A DNA stretch of 64,000 bases from Agromyces salentinus (lineage in GTDB: Bacteria; Actinomycetota; Actinomycetes; Actinomycetales; Microbacteriaceae). The position numbers and the translations under genes are program-made. The notes below the pieces were generated by a model. That model had not been told where the DNA came from. It saw nothing but the letters and a program-made list of their open reading frames with translations, and searched no databases. The stretch spans positions 496,001 to 560,000 of the forward strand of contig NZ_WBIR01000001.1 in NCBI RefSeq assembly GCF_009749395.1. Reading direction: 5' to 3'. Below are positions 16,927 through 25,180 of this stretch, one piece after another. Position 1 is the stretch's first letter. Each line of letters starts with the position of its first letter.

Positions 16927-18473
16927 CGGATCTCCTCACCCTCGACGCGGAGGGTCCCGGTGGCGGCCGAGAGGATGGTGGCCTCGTCGCTCCTGGCGGG
17001 CAGTTCGGTGGACGCCCGCCCGTCGTGCATGACGACGATGCGGTCGGACATGCCGATGACCTCCGGCAGCTCCGACGAGATCATGAGCATCGCGACGCCC
17101 TCCTTCGCGAGCCGGCGCATGAGCTGGTAGACGGCGACCTTGGCGCCGACGTCGATGCCGCGCGTCGGCTCGTCGAGCAGCACGACCCCCGGCTTGGTGG
17201 CGAGCCACTTCGCCAGCACGACCTTCTGCTGGTTGCCGCCGGAGAGGTACTGGACCTCCTGGTCGAGGCCCTGCGAGGCGACCTCGAGCGAGGAGAGCAC
17301 GCCCGGCAGCTCGCGGCGGACCTCGCGGGTGCGCCTGGAGAAGACCGAGCGGATGACGAGCAGGGCGTTGTCGCCCACGGACTGGTTGAGGGCGAGGCCC
17401 TGCGCCTTGCGGTCCTCGGTGATGAGCGCGACCCCCGACTTCACGGCCTGCCGCGCACCCGTCATGTGCACGACGGACCCGTCGAGGCGCATCTCGCCGC
17501 GGGTGAAGGGGGTGATGCCGAAGATCGCCTCGAGCAGTTCGGTGCGGCCGGAGCCCTGCAGCCCGGCGACGCCGACGATCTCGCCGGCCCGCAGCTCGAG
17601 GTCGATGCCGTCGACGTAGGCGTTGCCCGCACCGCGGAGCGCAAGCCGCGGCTCGCCCAGGACCGTGCCCTCCTCGGCATCGGGGAAGTAGGCGGAGATG
17701 GGTCGGCCGACCATGCGGCGCACGAGCTCGTCGGTGTCGAGCTCGGAGGCCGGCCCGGTCGAGACGAGGGCGCCGTCCTTCAACACCGTGATCGTGTCGC
17801 AGAGGTCGAAGATCTCCTTCAGGCGGTGCGAGACGTAGACGATCGCGACACCGCGCTCGGCGAGCCGGCGCACGATCGTGTAGAGCAGGGCGACCTCGTG
17901 GTCGGCCAGCGCGGCCGTGGGCTCGTCCATCTGGATGACCCGCGCATCGACCGAGAGCGCCTTCACGATCTCGACGATCTGCTGCTCGGCGACGGTGAGC
18001 GTGCGCACCGGGGCATCCGGGTCGATGCCGTCGATGCCGAGCTCGGCGAGCAGCTCCCGGGTCTCGCGGGTCATCGCCTTGCGGTCGACGAGGCCGCGAC
18101 GCCGCGGTTCGCGGCCGAGGAACACGTTCTGCGCCACGGTGCGTTCGGGCAGCAGGTTGAACTCCTGGAAGACCGTCGCGAGTCCGGCGCGCGCCGCCTC
18201 GACGGGGTGCGAGAAGCGCACCTCCTCGCCGCCGAGCGTGATGGAGCCGCCGTCGCGCTCGTAGACGCCCGCGAGGATCTTCATGAAGGTCGACTTGCCC
18301 GCGCCGTTCTCGCCGACGAGGCCGTGGACCTCGCCGCGCCGGAGCGTGAGCCCGACCCCGTGCAGCACCTGCACGCCGAAGAAGGACTTCTCCAGGCCCG
18401 TGGCGACGAGCACCGGCCCGCCGTCGAGCACCGCGGCGCCGCCGGCGCCGGTCTGCGACTGTTCCGCGTTCAC
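16923..18473 (-). CDS. Sugar ABC transporter ATP-binding protein (RbsA/MglA type, duplicated ATPase)
   Basis: 516 residues with two ABC modules, as in RbsA/MglA. First module: Walker A GENGAGKST (54-62), signature LTVAEQQ and Walker B MDEPTAAL. Second module: degenerate Walker A GLQGSGRTE, signature LSGGNQQ and LLDEPTRGIDVGAK. The asymmetric pair, with a weakened second Walker A, is normal for this family. It powers uptake through the two adjacent permeases on the inner membrane face. Overlaps genes on both sides by 4 nt. Confidence 0.95.
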   Translation of the reverse strand: MNAEQSQTGAGGAAVLDGGPVLVATGLEKSFFGVQVLHGVGLTLRRGEVHGLVGENGAGKSTFMKILAGVYERDGGSITLGGEEVRFSHPVEAARAGLATVFQEFNLLPERTVAQNVFLGREPRRRGLVDRKAMTRETRELLAELGIDGIDPDAPVRTLTVAEQQIVEIVKALSVDARVIQMDEPTAALADHEVALLYTIVRRLAERGVAIVYVSHRLKEIFDLCDTITVLKDGALVSTGPASELDTDELVRRMVGRPISAYFPDAEEGTVLGEPRLALRGAGNAYVDGIDLELRAGEIVGVAGLQGSGRTELLEAIFGITPFTRGEMRLDGSVVHMTGARQAVKSGVALITEDRKAQGLALNQSVGDNALLVIRSVFSRRTREVRRELPGVLSSLEVASQGLDQEVQYLSGGNQQKVVLAKWLATKPGVVLLDEPTRGIDVGAKVAVYQLMRRLAKEGVAMLMISSELPEVIGMSDRIVVMHDGRASTELPARSDEATILSAATGTLRVEGEEIR

Positions 18474-19585
18474 GCGGCCACCTCCGTCCAGTTGCCGCTC
18501 GCCGCAGAGGCGAGCACGGCCTCGGTCACGCGCACGGCGCGCAACCCGTCATCGAATCGCGGCAGTCCCTCTGGTCGATCGCCGCCGATCGCGGCATAGG
18601 CGTCGGCCACGAACGCGTTGAAGGCGTCCTGGTAGCCCATCGGATGCCCCGCCGGCACGATCGAGAGTCGTGCGGCGTCGTCGGCGAGCCTGGCCTGGTC
18701 GCGCTCGATCACGCTCGACGCGTCGGTGCGGCCGATCCAGAGCGTCTCGGGTCGTTCCTGCTCGAAGCGCACGCTGGCCTCGGTGCCCGAGAGCTCGATG
18801 GTGAGCGCGTTCTTGCGGCCGGGTGCGACCTGGGAGACGAGGAGCGTGCCGACGGCGCCCGACTCGAACTCGACGACCGCGGCGACGAGGTCCTCGGTCG
18901 CGATGTCGTCGTGCCGGGCGCGTGCCTCGTACACGGTGCGGGACGAGGCGTTCAGGCGGCGGATGCGCTCGCCCGAGACGAACTCGAGCAGGTCGACGAG
19001 GTGCGAGCCGATGTCGGCGAAGGCGCGCGACGGCCCGCCCAGGGCCGTGTCGACGCGCCAGTCGTCGTCGAACGGCGCGCTGAGCCAGTCCTGCAGGTAG
19101 GCGCCCTGCACGCTGAGCAGGCGTCCGGCCTCGCCCCTGGCGATGCGGGCGCGCGCCTCGCGGGCCATCGGGTGGAAGCGGTAGACGAACGGAACGGCGG
19201 CCACGAGGCCGCGCTCGTCGGCGAGGGCGGCCAGCGCCGCGGCATCCGCCGTCGAGGTCGCGAGCGGCTTCTCGCAGATGACGTGCTTGCCGGCCTCGAG
19301 GGCCGCGCGGGCGATCGCCGCGTGGGTCGTGTTCGGCGTGCAGACATGCACCACGTCGATCTCGGGATCGGCGAGCAGGGCCTCGACCGAGTCATAGGAG
19401 GACCCGAGGCCGAGACGACGGACCGCGTCACGAGCCCGGTCGGCGGTGGATGACGCGCCGCCCCGGAGCTCGGCCTGCGCGGCGCGAGCGGCCCTGGAGT
19501 GCACGGCGGCCATGAAGCCGCCGCCGACGAAGCCGGCACGAAGTGTGCGGGTCGGGGCCGTGACGTCCGTTGTCATAGTCGCCAT
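18470..19585 (-). CDS. Gfo/Idh/MocA family NAD(P)-dependent dehydrogenase
   Basis: 371 residues. The N-terminal Rossmann fold carries GFVGGGFMAAVH, then VHVCTPNTTHA and the catalytic-lysine motif EKPLATS. The C-terminal alpha/beta domain includes FADIGSHLVDLLEFVSGE and GHPMGYQDAF. It oxidises a sugar, inositol or derivative in the cytosol. First gene of the five-gene overlapping set running to the receptor, so it is presumably controlled by the divergent ROK repressor from the roughly 107-bp shared intergenic region. Start: the ATG at 19585; a second ATG three codons later is possible. Confidence 0.93.
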   Translation of the reverse strand: MATMTTDVTAPTRTLRAGFVGGGFMAAVHSRAARAAQAELRGGASSTADRARDAVRRLGLGSSYDSVEALLADPEIDVVHVCTPNTTHAAIARAALEAGKHVICEKPLATSTADAAALAALADERGLVAAVPFVYRFHPMAREARARIARGEAGRLLSVQGAYLQDWLSAPFDDDWRVDTALGGPSRAFADIGSHLVDLLEFVSGERIRRLNASSRTVYEARARHDDIATEDLVAAVVEFESGAVGTLLVSQVAPGRKNALTIELSGTEASVRFEQERPETLWIGRTDASSVIERDQARLADDAARLSIVPAGHPMGYQDAFNAFVADAYAAIGGDRPEGLPRFDDGLRAVRVTEAVLASAASGNWTEVAA

Positions 19586-19604
19586 GCTGACATAGGTCCG
19601 TCAC

Positions 19605-19628
19605 CTTTTGCTAGTCCTTCGTCAAAAG
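19605..19628. promoter_or_regulatory. Candidate operator for the ROK repressor
   Basis: The inverted repeat CTTTTG-N12-CAAAAG lies in an A+T-rich patch of the divergent intergenic region, about 20 nt from the dehydrogenase start. Position and composition suit a regulator site. The assignment to the ROK protein is inference. Confidence 0.4.
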
Positions 19629-19680
19629 TTGGCTGAGTCGTTACACCTTCGAGATTTTTCGGCGAGACAAGCCGGTGTGC

Positions 19681-19686
19681 TTTACT
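19681..19686 (+). promoter_or_regulatory. -10-like hexamer TTTACT, leaderless promoter of the ROK gene
   Basis: It lies 6 nt upstream of the ATG at 19693, with no Shine-Dalgarno between. Confidence 0.35.
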
Positions 19687-19692
19687 CAGTTC

Positions 19693-20880
19693 ATGGTCGA
19701 CATCAGCCGCGGTTCGGCACTCGGCGTCACGGGGGCGAGCGAGCTCTTCCAGCTGCTCCGCGACGGCGCGCCCCGCACCCGCGCCTCGCTCGCCGCGAGT
19801 ACCGGACTCGCCCGTTCGACCATCGCCGCGCGCGTCGACGAACTCATGCAACTCGGACTCGTCTCCCCGGTGGCCGACGCCGTCTCGACCGGTGGCCGCC
19901 CGCCCTCGCAGTTCGCGCTCAACCCCGGCGCACGCCTCGTGCTCGCCGCCGACCTCGGCGCCTCGCACGCGACCGTGGCCGTCACCGACCTCTCGGGCAC
20001 CGTCCTCGCCGAGCACAGCGAGGAGATGGACATCGCCCGCGGTCCCGAGGCCGTGCTCGGCTGGATGGTCGATGCCGCCCACGAGCTCATCGACGGGCTC
20101 GGCCGCGACCGCAGCGACGTGGCCGCGATCGGCATCGGCGTTCCGGGCCCGGTCGAGCACGACACCGGCCGCCCGGTCAACCCGCCCATCATGCCCGGGT
20201 GGGACCGCTTCGACGTGCCCGGCTGGGTGCAGCAGCACCTCGAGGTGCCGGTGCTCGTCGACAACGACGTGAACATCATGGCCCTCGGCGAGCGCGCGCT
20301 CGCGTGGCCGCAGGTCGAGCACCTCGTGTTCGTGAAGGTCGCGACCGGCATCGGCTCGGGCATCATCTCGGGCGGGCTGCTCCAGCGCGGCGCCCAGGGC
20401 ATCGCGGGCGACCTCGGCCATGTCCGGGTGCCTCGCGGAGCCGACGTGCCCTGCCACTGCGGCAACCGCGGATGCCTCGAGGCCCTCGCCTCCGGCCCGG
20501 CCGTCGCCCGCGCGCTCCGCGAGCAGGGCATCGACGCACGATCGGGCTCCGACGTCATCGAGCTCGTCAAGCGGGGTGACCTCGACGCGATCCAGGCCGT
20601 CCGCCAGGCCGGCCGCGACATCGGCGAGGTCCTCACCGCCTGCGTGAGCCTCGTGAACCCCTCGGTCATCGCGATCGGCGGGTCGATGGCCCGTGCCGGC
20701 GAGCACCTCATCGCCGGGGTGCGCGAGGTCGTCTACACGCGATCGATGCCGCTGGCGACCGAGCACCTCGCGATCGTCCAGTCCGCGGCCGCCGAGAACG
20801 CCGCCGTGCTCGGCGCGGCGATGCTCGCGATCCACCACGCTCTCTCGCCCGAGGGCATCGTCGCACTCGCGTCGCGCTGA
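19693..20880 (+). CDS. ROK family transcriptional repressor
   Basis: 395 residues. An N-terminal winged helix-turn-helix (TRASLAASTGLARSTIAARV) is followed by a sugar-kinase-like ROK domain with an ATP-phosphate motif (ADLGASHATV) and the zinc/ROK signature CHCGNRGCLEALASG. It probably binds the transported sugar and releases the divergent dehydrogenase-ABC operon. I chose the ATG of MVDIS because a -10-like element lies 6 nt before it; an upstream ATG six codons earlier overlaps that element. Confidence 0.92.
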   Translation: MVDISRGSALGVTGASELFQLLRDGAPRTRASLAASTGLARSTIAARVDELMQLGLVSPVADAVSTGGRPPSQFALNPGARLVLAADLGASHATVAVTDLSGTVLAEHSEEMDIARGPEAVLGWMVDAAHELIDGLGRDRSDVAAIGIGVPGPVEHDTGRPVNPPIMPGWDRFDVPGWVQQHLEVPVLVDNDVNIMALGERALAWPQVEHLVFVKVATGIGSGIISGGLLQRGAQGIAGDLGHVRVPRGADVPCHCGNRGCLEALASGPAVARALREQGIDARSGSDVIELVKRGDLDAIQAVRQAGRDIGEVLTACVSLVNPSVIAIGGSMARAGEHLIAGVREVVYTRSMPLATEHLAIVQSAAAENAAVLGAAMLAIHHALSPEGIVALASR

Positions 20881-20918
20881 CACACCGAACAGGCCGTCCG
20901 GTCGGGGGCGCCCCGCGC

Positions 20919-20924
20919 TACGCT
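20919..20924 (+). promoter_or_regulatory. -10-like hexamer TACGCT, leaderless promoter of the YqaJ gene
   Basis: It lies 6 nt before the GTG start, with no Shine-Dalgarno. Confidence 0.45.
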
Positions 20925-20930
20925 CGTTCC

Positions 20931-21635
20931 GTGCCCGACTCCCCCTTCGCGCTCTTCGATCTCACGCCCTCGGGCGAGATCCGCGAGAGCATCGCGCCTC
21001 CCGTGCGGCTTCCGCATGAGACGCGGGTCGTGGCCGACTCCACCGACCGGGTGGCCTGGCTCCGCGCCCGCTCGCAGGGCGTCACCGCGACGGATGCCGC
21101 GAAGCTGGCCACGAAGGCCTCGGTCAGGTCGGCGGCGTGGGAGAAGCTGCACGGCTCGCCCCGCAGCTTCGGCGGCAGCCGCTACACCGACCACGGGCGC
21201 GAGCGCGAACCCGTCATCGCCGCGTGGGCGGCCGAGCTGCACGGCATGTCGCACTCGTCGCTGCTGTACCACGCGGCATCCGACCGCCGGCACCTCGCCA
21301 CGCCCGACGGGCTGCGCGTCACGGCCGGCGGCGTCCTCGAGCTCTGCGAGATCAAGACCACCTCCAAGCCCTGGCGGGCGGTGCCCCGCAGCTACCTGCG
21401 ACAGGTCTGGTGGCAGCAGTACGTGCTCGGGGCCGAGCGCACGCTCATCGTCTGGGAGCAGCACGAGGACTTCGTGCCGGTGGCCGCCGAGCCGCAGTGC
21501 CGGTGGATCGACCGCGACGACGACCAGATCGCGATCCTCGTCTCGCTCGCCGACCAGCTGCTCGCCGAGCTGCGCCCGGCCCAGGCCCCCGCGCAGGAGG
21601 CGCGAGCCTACTACCGGCCGTCCGTGCTGGCATGA
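20931..21635 (+). CDS. YqaJ-type exonuclease/recombinase-like protein
   Basis: 234 residues. It matches the YqaJ/lambda-exonuclease nuclease fold. TDHGREREPVIAAWAAE supplies the first acidic position, LATPDGLRV the active-site Asp, ELCEIKTT the E-x-K pair and RQVWWQQYVLG the conserved Gln-rich helix. The family degrades double-stranded DNA ends 5'-3' and is usually seen in phages. Here no RecT, phage structural or integrase gene is nearby. It overlaps the next gene by ATGA, so the two are co-expressed. The biological role is unknown. Confidence 0.85.
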   Translation: MPDSPFALFDLTPSGEIRESIAPPVRLPHETRVVADSTDRVAWLRARSQGVTATDAAKLATKASVRSAAWEKLHGSPRSFGGSRYTDHGREREPVIAAWAAELHGMSHSSLLYHAASDRRHLATPDGLRVTAGGVLELCEIKTTSKPWRAVPRSYLRQVWWQQYVLGAERTLIVWEQHEDFVPVAAEPQCRWIDRDDDQIAILVSLADQLLAELRPAQAPAQEARAYYRPSVLA

Positions 21636-22417
21636 CGACGGTCCTCCTGCACGGCCTGGGCGCCGACCGTCGACAGCCGCTCACCCTGCTCGAGCCGATG
21701 CTGCGCGAGGTCTCCGCCGAGGGCGAGCTGATCATCGCCCCCGACGTGCGCGCCCACGGCGGGTTCCTCGAGGTCGGCACGGCGGCCGACTTCGCGATCG
21801 ACGCGCTCGCGGCCGAGGTCGTCGCGGCCGTGCATCGGGGCATCGACGAGGGCGGCGCCTCGCGCGAGGACCCCGTGACGATCCTCGGCATCTCGATGGG
21901 TGCGGCGCTCGCCCTGCGCATCACGCTCGACGAGCGGCTCCCCGTCGAGCGCGCGGTGTTCATCCGGCCGTCCTTCGACGACCGGCCGCTGCCCGACAAC
22001 CTCCGCGCCTTCCCCGTCATCGGGCAGGTGCTCGCCGACGCCGGCCCGTCCGGGGCCGTCGAGTTCCAGGAGCGCGAGGTCTACCACCGCGTCGCCGAGG
22101 TGTCGCCGCTCGGTGCACGAGGGCTCCTCGCGCAGTTCACGGCACCGGATGCCGCGCGGCGCGCCATGCGGCTCGTCGAGATCCCGCGCAACCGGGCGTT
22201 CCGCGACGACGCCGAGCTCGCCGAGCTCGAGACCCGCGGCATCCGCTCGCTCGTGGTCGGCGCGCTGCGCGACCCCGTCCACCCCATGCCGACGGCCGAG
22301 CGGTGGGCCGCCGGCACGGCCTCCCCGATGCTCGTGCTGCCGGCGCGCGACGACGGGCCCGCCGCCCAGGCCCACGTGCTCACCGAGCAGGTCGGCCGCT
22401 GGATGGTGAACTTCTAG
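21632..22417 (+). CDS. Alpha/beta hydrolase
   Basis: 261 residues with an alpha/beta hydrolase core: LLHGLGADRRQPLTLLEP (oxyanion region), the nucleophile elbow GISMG and a C-terminal strand (SLVVGALRDPVHP) that gives acidic and histidine candidates in DPVH. Substrate unknown; serine esterase/lipase or peptidase are the options. Its ATG overlaps the TGA of the YqaJ gene, and no separate ribosome binding site is close, so translation depends on the nuclease gene. The stop overlaps that of the convergent Pr6Pr gene. Confidence 0.82.
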   Translation: MTTVLLHGLGADRRQPLTLLEPMLREVSAEGELIIAPDVRAHGGFLEVGTAADFAIDALAAEVVAAVHRGIDEGGASREDPVTILGISMGAALALRITLDERLPVERAVFIRPSFDDRPLPDNLRAFPVIGQVLADAGPSGAVEFQEREVYHRVAEVSPLGARGLLAQFTAPDAARRAMRLVEIPRNRAFRDDAELAELETRGIRSLVVGALRDPVHPMPTAERWAAGTASPMLVLPARDDGPAAQAHVLTEQVGRWMVNF

Positions 22418-23064
22418 GCAGCGGCCGGTTCGGGTTCCGTGCGGGGCCACCCGGCGCGACTGAGGGCGATGACGCCCGCGCCGACCAGCAGGATGAACGC
22501 CGCGATCGCGATGACGTACACCGCGACACCGCCGTACCCGGCCTCCTGCGCGGGGTTCAGGAACGGGTACGGGTACCAGCCGGTGATCGCTCCGCGGATC
22601 ATCGAGTAGACGGCCCACGCGATCGGGAAGATCGCGATCGACCAGAGGCGCTGCCAGGCCACCGGTCGCCGGCCCGGAGCGAGCGCCCAGTCGAGCACGA
22701 GGTAGAGCGGCGCCCACACGTGCAGGATCTCGTTCGACCAGGGCACCGTCGTCGCCTGGTCGAGCGAGATGCCCCGGAGCAGCAGGTTGTAGACGACGAA
22801 GGTCGTCGCCATGTAGGTCGCGGCGCAGGCCCGGACGAGGTTGTACCAGTCGGGGTCGATGCGCCGGGTGAAGGCGTACCAGGCCCCGATGAGCAGCACG
22901 ATCGCGGTCAGCGCATTCGAGAGGATCGTGAAGAAGCTGAAGAAGTTCACAATGAAGAAGAGCCGGTCGGGCACCATCGACCAGCTCTGCGCGAACTGTC
23001 CGACGATCGCGACCGCGATGGCCGCCCCGGCGATGACCCGAAGCACACCGAACACCCTGCGCAT
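22414..23064 (-). CDS. Pr6Pr family integral membrane protein
   Basis: 216 residues with six predicted transmembrane helices. Family-typical stretches: NFFSFFTILSNALTAIVLL, ILHVWAPLYLVLDWAL, AWAVYSMIRGA and GWYPYPFLNP. The Pr6Pr (FAR-17a/AIG1-like) family is widespread in actinobacteria. Its eukaryotic relatives are threonine hydrolases of fatty-acid esters of hydroxy fatty acids; the bacterial activity is unproven. A paralogue lies at 53179-53931. Start chosen at MRRVFGV, which leads straight into the first helix. Confidence 0.85.
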   Translation of the reverse strand: MRRVFGVLRVIAGAAIAVAIVGQFAQSWSMVPDRLFFIVNFFSFFTILSNALTAIVLLIGAWYAFTRRIDPDWYNLVRACAATYMATTFVVYNLLLRGISLDQATTVPWSNEILHVWAPLYLVLDWALAPGRRPVAWQRLWSIAIFPIAWAVYSMIRGAITGWYPYPFLNPAQEAGYGGVAVYVIAIAAFILLVGAGVIALSRAGWPRTEPEPAAA

Positions 23065-23149
23065 GGCTCCCCTGCCCACGTCGCCCGGCCGGCGCCGTTC
23101 CGAGTGCAGCCTAGTGGCGCCGGAGGTCCGGGGCCGGGAGGATGGTCGC

Positions 23150-24124
23150 ATGACCGACACGATGCGCGCCCTGGTGATCGACCGCACCGGCGAGGCCGAC
23201 GAACTCCACCTCGCCGAGGTGCCCCGGCCCATCCGGGTGAGCGACGAGGTGGTCGTGCGCGTGGTCTCGGCGGGCGTGAACCCGATCGACGCGAAGACCC
23301 GGGCCGGTCGCGGGGTGTCCGCCGCCATCGGCGCGTACCCCTTCGTGCTGGGCAACGACTTCGCGGGCGTCGTCGAGACCGTGCCCTACGCCGGTCACCC
23401 GCTGCACGTCGGCGATCGCGTCTACGGGAGCGCCCGGCCGCCCCGCACGCCGGGCAGCTATGCGGAGTTCGTGACCGTGTCGTCGATGAGCGTGGCCCCC
23501 ATGCCCGCCTCCCTCGGCTTCGTCGAGGCCGCCGCGCTGCCGATCGCGGCGCTCACCGCCTGGGGCGCCGTCGTCGACGTCGCCCGCGTGCACGACGGGC
23601 AGCGCGTGCTCGTGCACGCCGGCGCAGGCGGCGTCGGCCACCTCGCCGTGCAGCTCGCCGCCTACTTCGGGGCGCACGTCACGGCGACCTGCTCCGCGGC
23701 GAACGTGGAGTTCGTCGAGGGGCTCGGCGCCGAACGCGTCATCGACTACCGCGCCGAGCGCTTCGAGGAAATCGCCGGCGAGCAGGACGTCGTGATCGAC
23801 CTCATCGGCAACGTGAAGGACGACACGGGCAGCCGGTCGCTCGACGTGCTCCGCCACGGCGGGCTCGTCGTCAACGTGCCCACCGGGTCGTGGCCGACCA
23901 TGGCCGAGGAGGCGTCGGCACGCGGCATCCGCTCGACCGGCTACTCGTGCTCGCCCGACGCCCGCACCCTCGCCGTGCTGACCCGCCTCATCGACGACGG
24001 GGCGCTCCGCGTGCACGTGGAGCGCGAACTCCCCCTCGCCGAGGGCGCCGAGGCGCACCGCCTCGTCGAGGCCGGGCACGTGCGCGGCAAGGTCGTGCTG
24101 CGCGTCGCGCCCGACCCCGAGTAG
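23150..24124 (+). CDS. NADPH:quinone oxidoreductase-like MDR protein
   Basis: 324 residues of the zinc-independent medium-chain dehydrogenase/reductase branch. The N-terminal GroES-like domain carries VSAGVNPIDAKTRAG and FVLGNDFAGVVE. The Rossmann domain carries VHAGAGGVGHLAVQLAAYFGA. Structural and catalytic zinc cysteines are absent. It probably reduces quinones or enones with NADPH. GGGAGGA lies about 9 nt before the ATG. Divergent from the Pr6Pr gene and ended by a palindromic terminator shared with the ArsR gene. Confidence 0.9.
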   Translation: MTDTMRALVIDRTGEADELHLAEVPRPIRVSDEVVVRVVSAGVNPIDAKTRAGRGVSAAIGAYPFVLGNDFAGVVETVPYAGHPLHVGDRVYGSARPPRTPGSYAEFVTVSSMSVAPMPASLGFVEAAALPIAALTAWGAVVDVARVHDGQRVLVHAGAGGVGHLAVQLAAYFGAHVTATCSAANVEFVEGLGAERVIDYRAERFEEIAGEQDVVIDLIGNVKDDTGSRSLDVLRHGGLVVNVPTGSWPTMAEEASARGIRSTGYSCSPDARTLAVLTRLIDDGALRVHVERELPLAEGAEAHRLVEAGHVRGKVVLRVAPDPE

Positions 24125-24137
24125 CGGCGACGGACGA

Positions 24138-24165
24138 GCGGGCGGATGCCGCGGCATCCGCCCGC
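24138..24165. terminator. Bidirectional palindromic terminator made of the GGATGCC word
   Basis: Perfect 13-bp arms (24138-24150 with 24153-24165) and only 2 nt between them, between convergent genes. The central part reads GGATGCCGCGGCATCC, two back-to-back copies of the over-represented word. Confidence 0.7.
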
Positions 24166-24173
24166 CCGCCCGT

Positions 24174-25136
24174 TCAGCCGCTCCGCGACTCGAGCAGGGC
24201 CGACCCGAGCTCGCTGCGGAGGTAGAGCACGCTGCGCCCGTACCGCGAGCTGACGAGGAGGCCGGCGTCCCGGAGCACCCGGAGGTGCTGGTTGACGGCC
24301 GACGCGCTGACGCCGAAGCGCACGCCGAGCTCGGTCGAGGACGCCGGGTCGCCGAGCGCGGTGAGCAGCGCGGCCCGCGTCTCGCCGAGGATCGCGACGA
24401 CCGCGGCGGGGTTGGCGATGCGCTCGGTCTCCCAGAGCGCGCCCTGCCCGCGCGCGGAGTACATGATCATCGGGGGTCCGTCGCCGACGGGCGCCGAGGC
24501 CCGCCTCGTGAACATCGTCGGCACGAGCGTGAGGCCCTCGCCGTCGATCGGTTGCGTGCGCGGCGCCGGGTCGCGCAGGTGCACGACCACGACCCCGTGC
24601 TCGTACTCGATCCGCCCTGGCGACAACTGGTTCAGCATGGACGCCACGCCGGACTGGGCGACCTGCCGGCCGCGGAAGGCGATGTCGGCCTCGAGCACGG
24701 CGCGCATGCGCGGCCAGTAGGGCTCAAAGCAGGTCTCCCAGAGCTGGCGGAGCGTCGCGATGATGCGCGAGATCGCGCGGTCGTGCGGGCCGGCGAACAC
24801 CTCGGGCACGTGGCCGTGCACGGCGATGAGGTCGGCGCGGAACACCTCGGGGGGCGTCTCGGCCAGCGCCCGGAACTCGTCCTCCAGCCTCGTGAGCGGC
24901 GAGGTCGGCCTCGGGTTCAGGAAGTCGGGCGTCCACAGCCGGTCGTCGATGAGCCCCATCAGCACCCGCTGGTCGAGACGGGCGCGCGCCTCCTCGGTGC
25001 GCCGGAGCCAGCCGAGCTGCAGGGGGAACCTCGAGGGGTCGCGGAACGCGCGCACCGAGAGCCCGAGTTCGCAGAGCGGCGAGATGCCGAAGCGCACGGC
25101 CCCGATGTCGTCCTCGGTCATCAGGTAACGCAACAT
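24174..25136 (-). CDS. ArsR-family transcriptional regulator (DUF5937-type N-terminal domain)
   Basis: 320 residues. The first 240 form the long effector domain seen in actinobacterial ArsR-like regulators (FGISPLCELGLSVRAFRDPS, WPRMRAVLEADIAFRG). The C-terminal 75 are a winged helix (TELGVRFGVSASAVNQHLRVLRDAGLLVSSRYGRSVLYL). It presumably represses itself and the divergent MFS gene. The ATG at 25136 lies inside a perfect palindrome and lacks a Shine-Dalgarno. An ATG five codons downstream is the alternative, leaving the operator fully upstream. Confidence 0.88.
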   Translation of the reverse strand: MLRYLMTEDDIGAVRFGISPLCELGLSVRAFRDPSRFPLQLGWLRRTEEARARLDQRVLMGLIDDRLWTPDFLNPRPTSPLTRLEDEFRALAETPPEVFRADLIAVHGHVPEVFAGPHDRAISRIIATLRQLWETCFEPYWPRMRAVLEADIAFRGRQVAQSGVASMLNQLSPGRIEYEHGVVVVHLRDPAPRTQPIDGEGLTLVPTMFTRRASAPVGDGPPMIMYSARGQGALWETERIANPAAVVAILGETRAALLTALGDPASSTELGVRFGVSASAVNQHLRVLRDAGLLVSSRYGRSVLYLRSELGSALLESRSG

Positions 25137-25153
25137 GTAGCACAACGCTACAT
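25135..25153. promoter_or_regulatory. Palindromic operator ATGTAGC-N5-GCTACAT
   Basis: A perfect 7+5+7 inverted repeat sits at the ArsR start codon and 28 nt from the divergent MFS start. Position and symmetry fit autoregulation by the winged-helix dimer. Confidence 0.7.
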
Positions 25154-25180
25154 CGATTTCGCGGCGGCATCCGGCTCGGG

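Noticed and set aside
20931..21635. Prophage remnant
   Set aside because: The YqaJ gene is the only phage-like gene; flanks are ordinary metabolic genes with host-like composition and no integrase or att repeats.
23111..24157. Long minus-strand frame opposite the quinone reductase
   Set aside because: It overlaps the Rossmann-motif gene entirely and consists of biased residues.
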